Source: JAANXG01 sp963731035 (GTDB lineage Bacteria > Pseudomonadota > Gammaproteobacteria > Arenicellales > JAANXG01). Taken from it: a stretch of DNA of 64,000 bases. Below, one piece after another: positions 1-8,960 of this stretch. The stretch is from assembly GCA_963731035.1 (NCBI GenBank), contig CAVSUY010000007.1, forward strand, positions 208,797-272,796, written 5' to 3'. The notes under the pieces were generated by a model. That model worked only from the letters and a program-made list of their open reading frames with translations. It was not told the DNA's origin and did no database searches. Position numbers and translations under genes: made by a program. How positions within the stretch are numbered: the stretch's first letter is position 1; every line of letters starts with the position of its first letter.

Positions 1-301
1 GGAACAGCGGCCAGGACAAGAGAAAGGTGCCGACGATCTGCGGATCGATGGCCCTGGCGATGAGGCAACCGATGATCGCCTGTCCGAAGGTGAAGCCGGG
101 CCCCGAGGCGCGAATGGTGGCGGCGTTGAGACCGAGCACGATTCCGGCCGCCATCGGCCCCATCAAAAGGGCGGCCGGCATGTCGATCCATTCCATGCCG
201 GCCACCAGCGCGACGGAGATTGCGAGAAGCACGGTCCATTGCAGCACTGGAGAGCGTTCGGAGAATCGACCCGCCGCGGCTGTCTCTGCGATTTCCGTCA
301 C
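1..301 (-). CDS. AbrB-family membrane transporter, N-terminal part (runs off the window)
   Basis: The reverse strand reads for 100 residues from a GTG at 301 to the left edge. Two hydrophobic segments are visible, with the phrases WIDMPAALLMGPMAAGIV and GQAIIGCLIARAI. These match the repeated membrane module of the AbrB / 'putative ammonia monooxygenase' family (PF05145), usually about 350 residues. The two-repeat architecture cannot be checked because only the first part is here. The GTG start is chosen because it lies about 20 codons before the first membrane segment; there is no strong ribosome site and the frame stays open upstream, so the start is uncertain. Substrate unknown; the family name does not imply ammonia oxidation. 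Confidence 0.7.
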   Translation of the reverse strand, partial: MTEIAETAAAGRFSERSPVLQWTVLLAISVALVAGMEWIDMPAALLMGPMAAGIVLGLNAATIRASGPGFTFGQAIIGCLIARAIDPQIVGTFLLSWPLF

Positions 302-848
302 GATGACGGCACCGGGCCCGCGATAAGGTACTGGCGTTCGGCGGAGGTGTGCCGGAGGAACGGATTCACGGCCCTGGAATGCAGGATAGGCAAGCAGCCC
401 CGACGGCCACGGTGCCGAGGGCGAATGGCAGATACTTCATCACGGCCCGGAAGTATAAGTGGTTCGCCACCCGGCCTGCAGCACGGTGCCCGCAAGCCGT
501 TCACGAGACCCAGCGGCGTGGGGCGCGCCCGCAGCCGGGCAATTAATGACCCCACTGGTGCTGGGCTATACTTGCGGGTATCACGGACACGGGAGCGTTG
601 CTGTCCCGCAAGCCCCCTCTCCCAGGGGAGAGGGTTGGGGTGAGGGGATCATCAAGGCGGACAACTGTGTGAGCGTTTACGCTGAGTTTGCGATTGTCTT
701 GGCTGCGGTGGCGATTGCGACGCAACGCACTGCGGGGCGCGCTCGTGCCGTACGGGCGATCAGTTCCCGAAAAGTCGAGCGTGCGACGGGGCATCCGGGA
801 TCCGGTGTCACCGCGTTGGATAGACTCGTTAATGGGAGAGGCTCTCGA
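302..848. other. intergenic stretch with a CCCTCTCCC-type palindrome
   Basis: No convincing gene. A 24-codon minus-strand reading frame (366-440) begins with a hydrophobic lipoprotein-like leader ending AACLSC, but it has no visible ribosome site and nothing follows the cysteine, so it is only noted. The palindromic repeat at 613-650 lies inside. The following acetyltransferase frame is open through much of this stretch, but the upstream part has no family similarity. Confidence 0.5.
613..650. repeat. CCCTCTCCC/GGGAGAGGG palindromic repeat, copy 1
   Basis: An inverted repeat (CCCTCTCCC-AG-GGGAGAGGG followed by TTGGGGTGAGGGG). Related copies occur near 3286-3350, 4408-4430 and 5140-5208. All four lie between genes, as expected for a dispersed intergenic palindrome. 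Confidence 0.7.
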
Positions 849-1310
849 TTGATCAGGCACTACGACATACGGCTGGCGTGTGCCCGGGATGTCCGGCGGA
901 TCGCGTTGATGTCGAAGAACCTCATCGAGACGGGCCTCGGCTGGTCCTGGACGGACCATCGCGTGATGGCGAGCCTCCAGGATCGCGCCACCAACGTTGC
1001 CGTGGCGCACGACGGCGGGCGGCTCATTGGTTTCTGCATCACGAAGTTCAGGGCCGAGGAAGGCCATATACTGCTGCTAGCCGTCGACGAGGCACACCGG
1101 CGGCAGGGCTTGGGAACGGCGCTGGTGCGATGGATGGAAAAGACCGCCCTGGTGGCCGGGATCGGCATCATGTACCTGGAGGCCAGGCTCACCAACGCCG
1201 GCGCAAGAAAATTCTACGAGGCGCTCGGCTACCGGGAGTTCAAGCTCGAGCGGGGCCGCTACCGGGGCATAGAGACGGGTGTGCGCCTGGGCAAGGACCT
1301 GTGGGCGTGA
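849..1310 (+). CDS. GNAT-family N-acetyltransferase
   Basis: About 153 residues with the GNAT core: a beta-strand pair around GGRLIGFCITKF, then the acetyl-CoA loop EAHRRQGLGTALV (R/Q-x-x-G-x-G/A pattern, here RRQGLG), then NAGARKFYEALGYREF, the usual C-terminal helix-strand. The TTG at 849 is chosen because GGGAGAGG sits about eight bases before it and the family similarity begins just after; the frame is open further upstream without similarity. The acceptor substrate cannot be told; proteins of this shape are often annotated as RimI-like or small-molecule acetylases. It stands alone, with a convergent gene downstream. Confidence 0.8.
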   Translation: MIRHYDIRLACARDVRRIALMSKNLIETGLGWSWTDHRVMASLQDRATNVAVAHDGGRLIGFCITKFRAEEGHILLLAVDEAHRRQGLGTALVRWMEKTALVAGIGIMYLEARLTNAGARKFYEALGYREFKLERGRYRGIETGVRLGKDLWA

Positions 1311-1368
1311 CAGAGGGCCGCGCCCCGGCGCATCCAGGCGTCTGATCCGGTGAAGCGCACAGGCCTGC

Positions 1369-1947
1369 TCATGAAGTGACCGCACATGTGCCGTCGTCAG
1401 CCAAGATGGCATGCAGACCCAAGCCATAACTGGTAACAGTGCTGGCCAGGGCCGAAGGCAGGTCACTGAAGGTGTCGCAGCAGCTGAACTCGAAAGTGTA
1501 CGACCACGGTTGCGAGCCGCCATGCGTGACGGCGAATATGCCGTCGTATGACCCGGGCGGGAGGGACGTTGTGCCGGACAGCACCGCGCTCCCTGACGGG
1601 AAGTTGCTGCTGTTCAAGGTGGTGGTGACCCCATTCGTATCCCTGGCCACCACCTCCGCCGTGTAATCGAAGGTGCCGCTCGGTAAAAGGGTGACCGCCA
1701 AGGTGACCACGCAGCCTATGGGCGAACCCGGTCCGGTCATTTCCATTCGAGACGTTTGGGCATGGGCCGGCAATAGCACTGTTTCGACGATCGGCTTTTG
1801 CCAGCGGGACACGAGCAGCCCCCCCAGGGCCGCGGCCCCGGATTTACCCAGCGCCCGGAACAGCCGTCTCCGTGCGGCCCCGGTGGGGTTGGGATCGGAA
1901 TCATGGGGTTGGTCGGAGACTACCTTGCCTGCGTGCTTTCTGATCAT
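1369..1947 (-). CDS. exported protein with twin-arginine leader and KPIV-LPAHAQTS segment (family copy A)
   Basis: 192 residues; ATG at 1947 preceded by AAGGAGGGG. Near residue 26 is ARRRLFRAL, a twin-arginine-type motif, followed by a small hydrophobic stretch and then RWQKPIVETVLLPAHAQTS. The AHA-Q step would suit signal peptidase I, so the mature protein would begin at QTS. The rest is rich in Thr, Ser and Gly with several short beta-type repeats and a few cysteines (CVVTL, CCDTF, CAVTS), suggesting a small secreted beta domain. Three further proteins in this window (near 12.0, 17.0 and 38.2 kb) share the same leader but not the same mature domain. Function unknown. Confidence 0.8.
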   Translation of the reverse strand: MIRKHAGKVVSDQPHDSDPNPTGAARRRLFRALGKSGAAALGGLLVSRWQKPIVETVLLPAHAQTSRMEMTGPGSPIGCVVTLAVTLLPSGTFDYTAEVVARDTNGVTTTLNSSNFPSGSAVLSGTTSLPPGSYDGIFAVTHGGSQPWSYTFEFSCCDTFSDLPSALASTVTSYGLGLHAILADDGTCAVTS

Positions 1948-2043
1948 TATTCCCCTCCTTCTGGATAGCCGGTATTTCCGAAACGGTTGGTGATCACCGC
2001 ATAATAGCAGCATGCAGGCAGGCCTAAAGACTTTTACCCGATC

Positions 2044-2559
2044 ATGACGCGTAAGCGAGCGGAAAAGACCGACGGAAGGATCCGGGGCGCGGCAACCGGG
2101 GACGCGGAACGGCTCTGTGCCATCTATAACTACTACGTGGCGAACACGGTGATCACCTTCGAGGAACAGGCCGTGCCGGCGCCGGAGATGGGGCGACGGA
2201 TAGCGGATGGCACATCCTCGTATCCCTGGCTGGTATGGGAGCACGACGGCACGATAGCCGGATACGCCTACGCTGCGGCCTGGCGCCCGCGCTCTGCCTA
2301 CCGGTTCGCCGTCGAAACCACGGTGTATATTTCGCCGGAACGGGCCGGGCAAGGCATCGGTGCCGCCCTCTACGAAGAGTTGATCGAGCGGCTCCGCGCC
2401 TGCGGCTTCCACTGCGCCATTGGCAGCATCGCGCTGCCGAATCCCGCCAGCGTCGCGCTGCACGAGAAATTCGGCTTCATCAAGTTGGGGGAGCTGAAGG
2501 AGGTCGGCTGGAAGCTGGACCGCTGGGTGGACGTCGGTTACTGGCAATTGCTTCTGTGA
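2044..2559 (+). CDS. phosphinothricin / methionine sulfoximine-type N-acetyltransferase
   Basis: 171 residues of the Pat/Bar/MnaT branch of GNAT: IYNYYVANTVITFEE near the N terminus, PWLVWEHDG-IAGYAYAAAWRPRSAYR, VETTVYISPE, the acetyl-CoA loop RAGQGIGAALY, LPNPASVALHEKFGF, and the end EVGWKLDRWVDVGYWQ. These are family hallmarks. Members acetylate the amino group of glutamine-analogue toxins (phosphinothricin, methionine sulfoximine) or sometimes methionine. It lies divergently from the exported gene on the left. No strong ribosome site is visible before ATG 2044, and the ATG at the start of the similarity was kept. Confidence 0.88.
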   Translation: MTRKRAEKTDGRIRGAATGDAERLCAIYNYYVANTVITFEEQAVPAPEMGRRIADGTSSYPWLVWEHDGTIAGYAYAAAWRPRSAYRFAVETTVYISPERAGQGIGAALYEELIERLRACGFHCAIGSIALPNPASVALHEKFGFIKLGELKEVGWKLDRWVDVGYWQLLL

Positions 2560-2608
2560 TGTCTCCCGCATAAGCTGATAGCCCCTCCACTACGACAAGG
2601 CAGCTTTC

Positions 2609-3250
2609 ATGGCCGAGTATGTGCTCTATTGTTTCGCCCAGTCCGGGAATTCCTACAAGCCGGCGCTGATGCTGAACCTGTGCCAGGCGGACTGGTCGCC
2701 CCGATTCGTCGACTACTTCAACGGCGAGACCCGCACGCCCGAGTACCGCGCCATCAACGAGATGGGCGAAGTACCGGTGCTCGAACACGACGGCAAGCGG
2801 ATCACCCAGTCCGGCGTGATCCTGGACTACCTCGCGGAGAAGCTTGGAGAGTTCGGCCCGCGGAGCGACGACGAGCGTCGAGAGATCCTGCGCTGGATCC
2901 TGTTCGACAACCACAAGCTCACCAGCTACACCGCCACACTGCGGTTCTTGATGAGCTTCACCGACTCCGGCGAGACGCCGGTGACGGAGTTTCTGCGGCA
3001 GCGCGCGAAAGGCGCGCTGGGTGTTCTTGACGGCCACCTGAAGTCGAGGAAATTCGTCATCGGCGACCACCCCACCATCGCCGACCTGTCCTTGTGCGGC
3101 TACCTGTTCTTCGAGGACGAGTTCGGGATGAGCTGGGACACCTACCCGCAGATCGGCCGCTGGCTGGAAGACATCAAGGCCCTGCCCGGCTGGGTGCATC
3201 CTTACGAGCTGCTGCCGGGACACCCGCTGCCGGGAAAGAAGAAAGAGTAG
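2609..3250 (+). CDS. glutathione S-transferase family protein
   Basis: 213 residues. The N-terminal thioredoxin-like half has YVLYCFAQSGNSYKPALML, then NEMGEVPVLEHDGKRITQSGVILDYL, the cis-proline and glutathione-gamma-glutamyl contact region of GSTs. The helical C-terminal half contains KFVIGDHPTIADLSLCGYLF, the N-capping box and ASP-containing helix 6 motif. Cytosolic. Ser or Cys in the CFAQSGNS segment may serve as catalytic residue. AAGG lies about nine bases before ATG 2609, and the gene follows the acetyltransferase by only 49 bases on the same strand, so the two may be cotranscribed. Confidence 0.88.
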   Translation: MAEYVLYCFAQSGNSYKPALMLNLCQADWSPRFVDYFNGETRTPEYRAINEMGEVPVLEHDGKRITQSGVILDYLAEKLGEFGPRSDDERREILRWILFDNHKLTSYTATLRFLMSFTDSGETPVTEFLRQRAKGALGVLDGHLKSRKFVIGDHPTIADLSLCGYLFFEDEFGMSWDTYPQIGRWLEDIKALPGWVHPYELLPGHPLPGKKKE

Positions 3251-3285
3251 TGTAAAAACCTGCGCTCAGTCTGGGGGCGGATGGG

Positions 3286-3350
3286 CTCTCCCTCCCTCCG
3301 GGAGACGGGATAAGAAACTCCCTCTTCCTCTGGGAGAGGGGATCCCCTTT
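3286..3350. repeat. CCCTCTCC-type palindromic repeat, copy 2
   Basis: Two nested inverted stretches (CTCTCCCTCCCTCCGGGAGA and CTCCCTCTTCCTCTGGGAGAGG) fill the gap between the GST and aldo/keto reductase genes. It is related to the palindromes at 613, 4408 and 5140. Confidence 0.65.
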
Positions 3351-3370
3351 GCAACGATAGGAGATTCCAC

Positions 3371-4369
3371 ATGCAAATGCGTCAACTGGGCGCCACCGGC
3401 CCGAGAGTCTCCGCCCTGGGACTGGGCTGCATGAGTATGTCCGGCATGTACGGTGCGGCCGACCGCGCCGAGAGCATCGCCACGATCCACGCTGCGCTGG
3501 AGGCGGGCATCAACCTGCTCGATACCGGTGACTTCTACGGCATGGGCCACAACGAGATGCTGATCAGCGAGGCCTTGCGTGATCGGCCGCGCGACGAGGT
3601 GCTGATCAGCGTCAAGTTCGGCGCGCTGCGCGGCCCGGACGGCACCTGGTCTGGCTTCGATGCGCGGCCGCAGGGGGTGAAGAACTTCGCCGCCTATTCG
3701 CTGCAGCGACTGGGCGCCGACCACATCGACGTCTACCGCCCGGCGCGCCTCGATCCCAACGTGCCCATCGAGGACACAGTCGGCGCCATTGCCGAGCTGG
3801 TCGAGGCCGGCTACGTGCGCTACATCGGGCTGTCCGAGGTCGGCCCCGAGACGATCCGCCGCGCCAGCGCGGTGCAACCCATCTGCGACCTGCAGATCGA
3901 GTACTCGCTGATCTCGCGCGGCATCGAGAACGGCATCCTCGACACCTGCCGCGAGCTGGGCATCGCAATCACTGCCTACGGCGTGCTGTCGCGCGGCCTG
4001 ATCAGCGGCCACTGGGAAACGGGCGGCACCGGCACCGGCGACCTCCGCAGCCGCATGCCGCGCTTCCAGGACGGCAACATCGATCACAACCTGACCCTGG
4101 TCGAGACCCTTCGCCGGATCGCCCGCGCCAAAGGCATCAGCGTCGCGCAACTCGCAACCGCCTGGGTCGCCGCCCAGGGCCCGGACATCATTCCCCTGAT
4201 CGGCGCCCGCCGCCGCGATCAACTGACCGAATCCCTGGCCGCGCTTGAAGTCGACCTGACCTCGGCGGACCTGGCCACGATCACCGAAGCAGTCCCTAAG
4301 GACGCCGCCGCCGGTGACCGCTACGCGGCCCCGCAGATGGCCCACCTCGACAGCGAGACCGGCGCCTAG
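3371..4369 (+). CDS. aldo/keto reductase
   Basis: 332 residues, the usual length for this family. The (beta/alpha)8 NADPH-dependent reductase signature is present: LGLGCMSMSGMYG, NLLDTGDFYGMGHNE (catalytic Asp and Tyr), LISVKFGALRG (catalytic Lys), DHIDVYRPARLDP, YVRYIGLSEVGPE, and the C-terminal nucleotide-binding segment IPLIGARRRDQLTES. The DVYRPARLDP form replaces the usual catalytic histidine region, as in the YakC/pyridoxal-reductase-like subgroup. It is probably a cytosolic reductase of aldehydes or ketones; the substrate is not predictable. GGAG lies eight bases before ATG 3371. Confidence 0.88.
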   Translation: MQMRQLGATGPRVSALGLGCMSMSGMYGAADRAESIATIHAALEAGINLLDTGDFYGMGHNEMLISEALRDRPRDEVLISVKFGALRGPDGTWSGFDARPQGVKNFAAYSLQRLGADHIDVYRPARLDPNVPIEDTVGAIAELVEAGYVRYIGLSEVGPETIRRASAVQPICDLQIEYSLISRGIENGILDTCRELGIAITAYGVLSRGLISGHWETGGTGTGDLRSRMPRFQDGNIDHNLTLVETLRRIARAKGISVAQLATAWVAAQGPDIIPLIGARRRDQLTESLAALEVDLTSADLATITEAVPKDAAAGDRYAAPQMAHLDSETGA

Positions 4370-4407
4370 GCCACGCACCTAGGCCACGCACCTCCGCGAA
4401 GCAAAAG

Positions 4408-4430
4408 GATCCCCTCTCCCCTCGGGGGAG
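4408..4430. repeat. CCCTCTCCCCTCGGGGGAG palindrome, copy 3
   Basis: A short copy of the same palindrome. It abuts the broken end of the IS110 fragment at about 4431, so it may mark the recombination point that removed the rest of that element. Confidence 0.55.
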
Positions 4431-4922
4431 CTGCTGCAGGGCCTTGACCGGCCCCTTCAAGCCGTCCACCGCCCGCAGGCTCTCGCTCACGATGCCCTCA
4501 GCCTGCACCACCTTGGCCCGGCGCTTGAGCAAGGACCAAGCCCGCCGGTGAGCGGGCGACAGCGGTCGATACGGGCGCAGCTCCTCATGCTCATGGGCCA
4601 GATACCGGGCCAGCAAGCGGGCATCGACCGGATCGCTCTTGTTGCGCTCCCCGACACTGCGCCGGTAGTGCGCCAAGCGGTAGGGATCGACCAAGTACAC
4701 CACCACGCCCCGGGCATAAGCCCGGTCCACCAGCTCCAAGTGATAGTGGCCGGTGGCCTCCACCGCCAGGGACAGCGGCCCCGACAGGCTGTCGAGCCAC
4801 TGATCAATGGCCTTGCCCTGGTTGTCGATGCGCACCACCTGTTTCTGACCGTGGCGGGCGATCTGCAAATACCGGCTGTCGACGTCGACCCCGATCATGA
4901 CGGGACTGACCTGTTGTGCCAT
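4431..4922 (-). pseudogene. IS110-family transposase, N-terminal fragment
   Basis: From ATG 4922, with GGAGGTGG just upstream, the reverse strand encodes the RuvC-like DEDD half of an IS110 transposase: MIGVDVDSRYLQIA, LAVEATGHYHLELV, VYLVDPYRLAHYRRSVG, KSDPVDARLLARYL. It continues to about residue 164 (VKALQQL), then runs into the palindrome at 4408-4430 and unrelated sequence. IS110 transposases are about 330-400 residues, so the C-terminal transposase_20 domain is missing. The element is dead unless complemented. The original 5' end of the element probably lies between 4923 and about 5010. Confidence 0.85.
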
Positions 4923-5392
4923 ACTGCCACCTCCAATCGTAATGGGTTGGACTGCCGGGGACCCCTTGAGCACAACCTTGCGATTAATCGGCAGTCAACG
5001 CTGCTAGATTCCACATCGGTGCTGAAGGCGGGGGTGGGACAGTTCTCTCCCGGTCTGTACCTAGAGTCAGAAGGGCAGGGTCGTCCCTCCACCCCCGGCA
5101 GCTTTATCCTCTCAGATTCCACTATTCGGGAACATAAAGGGCTAGGGTGAGGGGGCTGCTCTTAGGAACCACCCTCACCCTGGCCCTCTCCCGCCAGCGG
5201 GAGAGGGAAGTAGTCAAGCCGACCACGACAGGCCCACCCCGTTTGCCCGAATGAGTCCCATACCGTTCTGAACCCGCACCCCCGCTTGATTCCCCTAAAA
5301 CGCTGGAGGTATGTTCCACCGGTCAAGATCCACACCGTCGGCGACAGGGAACGACAGTCGCGGGCCGAGCACCTCAAGAGAGATAAAACAAC
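4923..5392. other. intergenic stretch: IS110 leader remnant and palindrome
   Basis: No gene seen. The part next to 4922 is presumably the left non-coding end of the IS110 remnant. A copy of the CCCTCTCCC palindrome occupies 5140-5208. The remainder (5209-5392) is the upstream region of the large dehydrogenase; no recognisable operator was found. Confidence 0.5.
5140..5208. repeat. CCCTCTCCC/GGGAGAGGG palindromic repeat, copy 4
   Basis: It contains AGGGTGAGGGGG facing CACCCTCACCCTGG and CCCTCTCCCGCCAGCGGGAGAGGG, giving a long imperfect hairpin. It resembles the repeats at 613, 3286 and 4408. Confidence 0.7.
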
Positions 5393-7957
5393 ATGGCGAC
5401 ATTTCCCAAGAGCGCGAACGTCGTAATCATCGGCCAGGGCGGCATCGTCGGGGCCTCGGTGGCCCACCACCTGATCGAACGGGGCTGGGACGACATCGTC
5501 GGCCTGGACAAGTCCTCCATCCCCACCGACATCGGCTCGACCGCCCATGCCTCCGATTTCTGTTTCATGACCTCCCACGATCACATGAGCTGCTACACGA
5601 CGCTGTACAGCGTCGACTTCTTCGAGAAGCTCGGCCACTACAGCCGCATCGGCGGCCTGGAAGTGGCCCGCGTCGACGATGACGAGCGCATGGAGGAGCT
5701 CAAACGCAAGGTGGGCTCCGGCAAGGCCTTCGGCACCCGGGTCGAGCTGGTCGGCCCGAAAAAGGTGAAGGAGCTGTTTCCCCTGGTGGAAGAGGACATG
5801 GTCCAGGGCGCCATGTGGGACCCGGACGCCGGCCTGGTGATCCCGCGCTCCCAGACTGTGGTCGGCGAACTGGTGGAGCGCGCCCAGAAGACCGGCAAGC
5901 TCCAGGCCTTCGCCAACACCCCGGCTACCGGCCTGGATATCAAGGACGGCCGCATCCAGGGCGTCGAAACCCCGCGGGGCTACATCGCGACCAACACCGT
6001 GGTGGTGTGCGCGGGCCTGTGGGGCCGGCTGATCGCCGAGATGGCCGGCGAGGACCTGCCCATCATGCCGGTCGATCACCCGCTGCTGTTCTTCGGGCCC
6101 TTCAACGAGTTCGCCGGCACCGGCAAGGAGATCGGCTACCCGCTTTTTCGTGACCAGGGCAACTCGGCATACCTGCGCGACACCGGCGACCCCAAGACTG
6201 CCGAGGGCGGCCAGCTCGAATGGGGCTACTACGAGCAGACCTCGCCGCGCCTGGTGCATCCCAAGGACCTTTTGGAAAAAGAGCAGGCGCGCCTGTCGCC
6301 CTCACAGCGCGACCTGGACGTGGAGCAGGTGATGGAAGGCCTGGAGAAGGCCATCGAGCTGACCCCGATCCTGGCCGAGCTCGGCTTCGACGAGAAGCGC
6401 TCCTTCAACGGCCTGCTGCAGGTGACCGCCGACGGCGGCCCCTCCATCGGCGAGTCGCCGGACGTTAAGGGCCTGTGGTACTGCGAGTCCGTCTGGGTGA
6501 AGGACGGTCCCGGCACCGGCAAGGTGCTGGCGGACTGGATGACGGACGGGCGCTTCGAGCTGGACGTGTTCGGCATCGACATCTCCCGCTACTACCCGGT
6601 CCAGCGCACGCCCACCTATATCTATGACCGCTGCTTCGAGACCGCTTTCAAGATCTACAACCCGCCGGTGCACACCCGCGAGCCGTACACCAAGGGCAGG
6701 GACTTGCGCCGCAGCCCGTTCTGGCCGCGCGAGAAAGAGCTCGGCGGCTACTTCATGGAAGCCGCCGGTTGGGAGCGCGCCCACGGCTACGCCTCCAACG
6801 AGCACCTGATCGAGAAGTACGCCGACCGGGTGCCCGAGCGTAAGAACGAATGGGACGCCCGCCACTTCTGGCGCGTGTCCAACGCCGAGCAGCTCGCCAT
6901 GAGCGACGGCGTCGGCATGGTGAACCTGTCGCACTTCGCCATCTTCGACGTCTCCGGTCCCGACGCCGAGGCGTTGATGGAGTACGTCGCGGTGGCCAAG
7001 GTCGGCGGCAAGACGCCGATCGGCAAGGGTATCTACACCCACTTTCTCGACCAGGCCGGCGGCATCCGCTCCGACCTCACCATCATCCGCCTGGAGGAGG
7101 ACCGCTACCGCGTGGTCTGCGGCGGCGACACCGGCCACCGCGATTACGTGTGGATGAAGCGCATGGCCGAGGAGCGCGGCCTCAAGGTGCGCATCGACGA
7201 CCGCTCGGACGAGATCGCGACGCTCGGAGTCTGGGGTCCGAAGGCCCGCGAAACGCTGCAGAAAGTGGCGGACAAGCCGGAAGCCCTGAGCCACGAGAAT
7301 TTTCCCTTCGCGAGCACCATGCACTTGCGTATCCGCGGCATCCCCATCTGGGCGTTCCGCATCTCCTACGTCGGCGAGCAGGGCTGGGAGCTGTACCTGC
7401 CGTTCAGCTACGGCCTGAGCCTGTGGGACCTGCTCTACGAGCAGGGCGTCACCCCCGTCGGCGTCGAGACCTACGCCAACAGCCGCCGCATGGAGAAGAG
7501 CCTGCGCCTGCAGAACGCGGACCTGCTCACCGAGTACAACCTCTACGAGGCCGGCCTCGCCCGCAAGAAGGTCAAGCCCGCCGACTTCCACGGCAAGAAA
7601 GCCTACCTCGAGCAGCGCGAGCGCGACCACCAGCCCGCGTACCTGTGCACCCTGACCATGCAGGAAAACACCGACGCCAAGGGCGTCGCCCGCTACCCGG
7701 TCGGAAGCTGGCCGATCATGGATCCCGAAACCGGCGACGTCCTCATCGACGAAGTGGGCCGCCGCTCCTACCTCACCTCCATCGCCTACGGCCCTTCAAT
7801 CGGCAAGAACATCGCCCTCGGCTACCTGCCGAAGGCGTACGCCGAGGAAGGAAGAATCCTGACGATGGAGTACTTCTGCGAGCACTACCCGATCAAGGTC
7901 GAGGCGGTGGGGTACCGGGCGTTGTTTGATCCGGAGAATGAGCGGTTGAGGTCGTAA
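5393..7957 (+). CDS. FAD-dependent oxidoreductase/GcvT fusion (dimethylglycine/sarcosine dehydrogenase-like)
   Basis: 854 residues. The N-terminal Rossmann motif VVIIGQGGIVGASVAHHLIERG begins a DAO-type FAD domain (to about residue 390), followed by the FAO middle domain and a GcvT aminomethyltransferase fold: YTHFLDQAGGIRSDLTI, ISYVGEQGWELYLP, then the GCV_T C-terminal barrel. This is the layout of dimethylglycine and sarcosine dehydrogenases, which demethylate N-methylglycines and pass the one-carbon unit to tetrahydrofolate. The histidine that normally carries covalent FAD is not obvious. No operon partner is adjacent, and the nearby arginine cluster is on the other strand. A 110-base piece of this gene is repeated near 8845. 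Confidence 0.85.
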   Translation: MATFPKSANVVIIGQGGIVGASVAHHLIERGWDDIVGLDKSSIPTDIGSTAHASDFCFMTSHDHMSCYTTLYSVDFFEKLGHYSRIGGLEVARVDDDERMEELKRKVGSGKAFGTRVELVGPKKVKELFPLVEEDMVQGAMWDPDAGLVIPRSQTVVGELVERAQKTGKLQAFANTPATGLDIKDGRIQGVETPRGYIATNTVVVCAGLWGRLIAEMAGEDLPIMPVDHPLLFFGPFNEFAGTGKEIGYPLFRDQGNSAYLRDTGDPKTAEGGQLEWGYYEQTSPRLVHPKDLLEKEQARLSPSQRDLDVEQVMEGLEKAIELTPILAELGFDEKRSFNGLLQVTADGGPSIGESPDVKGLWYCESVWVKDGPGTGKVLADWMTDGRFELDVFGIDISRYYPVQRTPTYIYDRCFETAFKIYNPPVHTREPYTKGRDLRRSPFWPREKELGGYFMEAAGWERAHGYASNEHLIEKYADRVPERKNEWDARHFWRVSNAEQLAMSDGVGMVNLSHFAIFDVSGPDAEALMEYVAVAKVGGKTPIGKGIYTHFLDQAGGIRSDLTIIRLEEDRYRVVCGGDTGHRDYVWMKRMAEERGLKVRIDDRSDEIATLGVWGPKARETLQKVADKPEALSHENFPFASTMHLRIRGIPIWAFRISYVGEQGWELYLPFSYGLSLWDLLYEQGVTPVGVETYANSRRMEKSLRLQNADLLTEYNLYEAGLARKKVKPADFHGKKAYLEQRERDHQPAYLCTLTMQENTDAKGVARYPVGSWPIMDPETGDVLIDEVGRRSYLTSIAYGPSIGKNIALGYLPKAYAEEGRILTMEYFCEHYPIKVEAVGYRALFDPENERLRS

Positions 7958-7973
7958 CGCCGTGTACCGAGCC

Positions 7974-8000
7974 GTGTAGGAGCGGCTACACCGCGCTCGG
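7974..8000. repeat. degenerate REP-type palindrome
   Basis: The sequence TGTAGGAGCGGCTACACCGCG just after the dehydrogenase stop resembles the classic REP core (GTAGGAGCG-GCTT-CAGC-CGCGA). It is short and imperfect here; clearer copies sit near 47.7 kb and 50.65 kb. Confidence 0.5.
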
Positions 8001-8150
8001 GGCGTCAAGCTATCACGTAGGTGTTCGACGTAGAGGAATGGACCAGCAGACATCGTTGACAGGATGTCCACAAACACGGCCAGGTGGGACTACCAGCAGT
8101 GGCGCCCCGAACGCACGCTGCTCTACCAGCTTGTGAGTAAAACCGCGTGT

Positions 8151-8844
8151 AAAACCTGGTCAAAGAGCATTTGTTCCTACTATTCGAACCGGGTAAGATT
8201 CCTGCAGTCTGAATCAGATTGCCTTTGTTCTGCTCAGGCGTGAGCACTGCCATTCACAAGGAGGTGAGCCATGCCCCGTAAGACCCCGCTTCGCGCTGCC
8301 GGGAATTCCCCAGCACGTTATCCAGCGCGGCAACAATCGCGTGCCGTGCTTTGTTGCCGAGCAAGACTACCGGCGTTATCTGGATGACCTCGAGGCGGTT
8401 GCCCGCAAGCACCGCTGCCGAATACACGCCTATGTGCTGATGACCAATCCTGTGCACATGCTGGTGACGCCGACAAAGGAATACGGCATCCCGGATGAGC
8501 GGCCCGGACGGTACTGGTGGACACACCGTAGCGCACCCGGGAAGGCTACAAATGTTCCAGCTATGCCGCCAACGCCCAAGGTCGGCCCGATCCGCTGCCC
8601 GAGCCCCATCCCCTATACATGGCTCTGGGAGAGGCCGTTGCTGAGCGACAGCATGCCTACCGCGAATTGTTCCGCCACCAGCTCGAAGACGATGTTTTGC
8701 ACGAGATTCGTGAGGCCTTGAATCACGAATTGGTCGTGGGACGTTCTTACTTCAAGGACGGGATTGAAGCCATGACGAAGCGGTGCTCGCGGTTGCGAAC
8801 CCCATGCCGCGAGTACTACGCGCCCATCAGGCAACAGACGTGCC
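8151..8844 (+). pseudogene. REP-associated tyrosine transposase (RAYT) element, dead copy 1
   Basis: The left end (AAAACCTGGTCAAAGAGCAT, then the leader with CAAGGAGGTGAGCC) and the start of the RAYT gene at 8271 match the intact element at 34184. The reading frame is broken at once by an extra base (CCCCGTAAGACCCC against CCCCGAAGACCCC). The catalytic NHVHM is NPVHM. A central part is replaced by about 60 unrelated bases near 8495-8550, and the right end is lost, replaced by unrelated sequence and a fragment of the dehydrogenase gene. It shares several substitutions with the copy at 24061 (CCTGTGCAC, ACAAAGGAATAC, AAATGTTCC). Confidence 0.85.
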
Positions 8845-8960
8845 CAGCGCGACCTGGACGTGGAGCAGGTGATGGAAGGCCTGGAGAAGGCCATGGAGCT
8901 GACCCCCATCCTGGCCGAGCTCGGCTTCGACGAGAAGCGCTCCTTCAACGGCCTCTTGCA
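8845..8960 (+). pseudogene. duplicated fragment of the FAD/GcvT dehydrogenase gene
   Basis: 110 bases (8845-8954) match 6305-6414 inside the dehydrogenase gene with only two mismatches, and similarity fades after 8960. The matched piece encodes the region QRDLDVEQVMEGLEKAI to KRSFNGL. It begins at the point where the RAYT remnant breaks off. It is too short to function. It is either a recent copy of the resident gene or the last trace of a tandem paralogue. Confidence 0.9.

Noticed and set aside
366..440. 24-codon minus-strand lipoprotein-like frame
   Set aside because: No ribosome site and nothing after the lipobox Cys.
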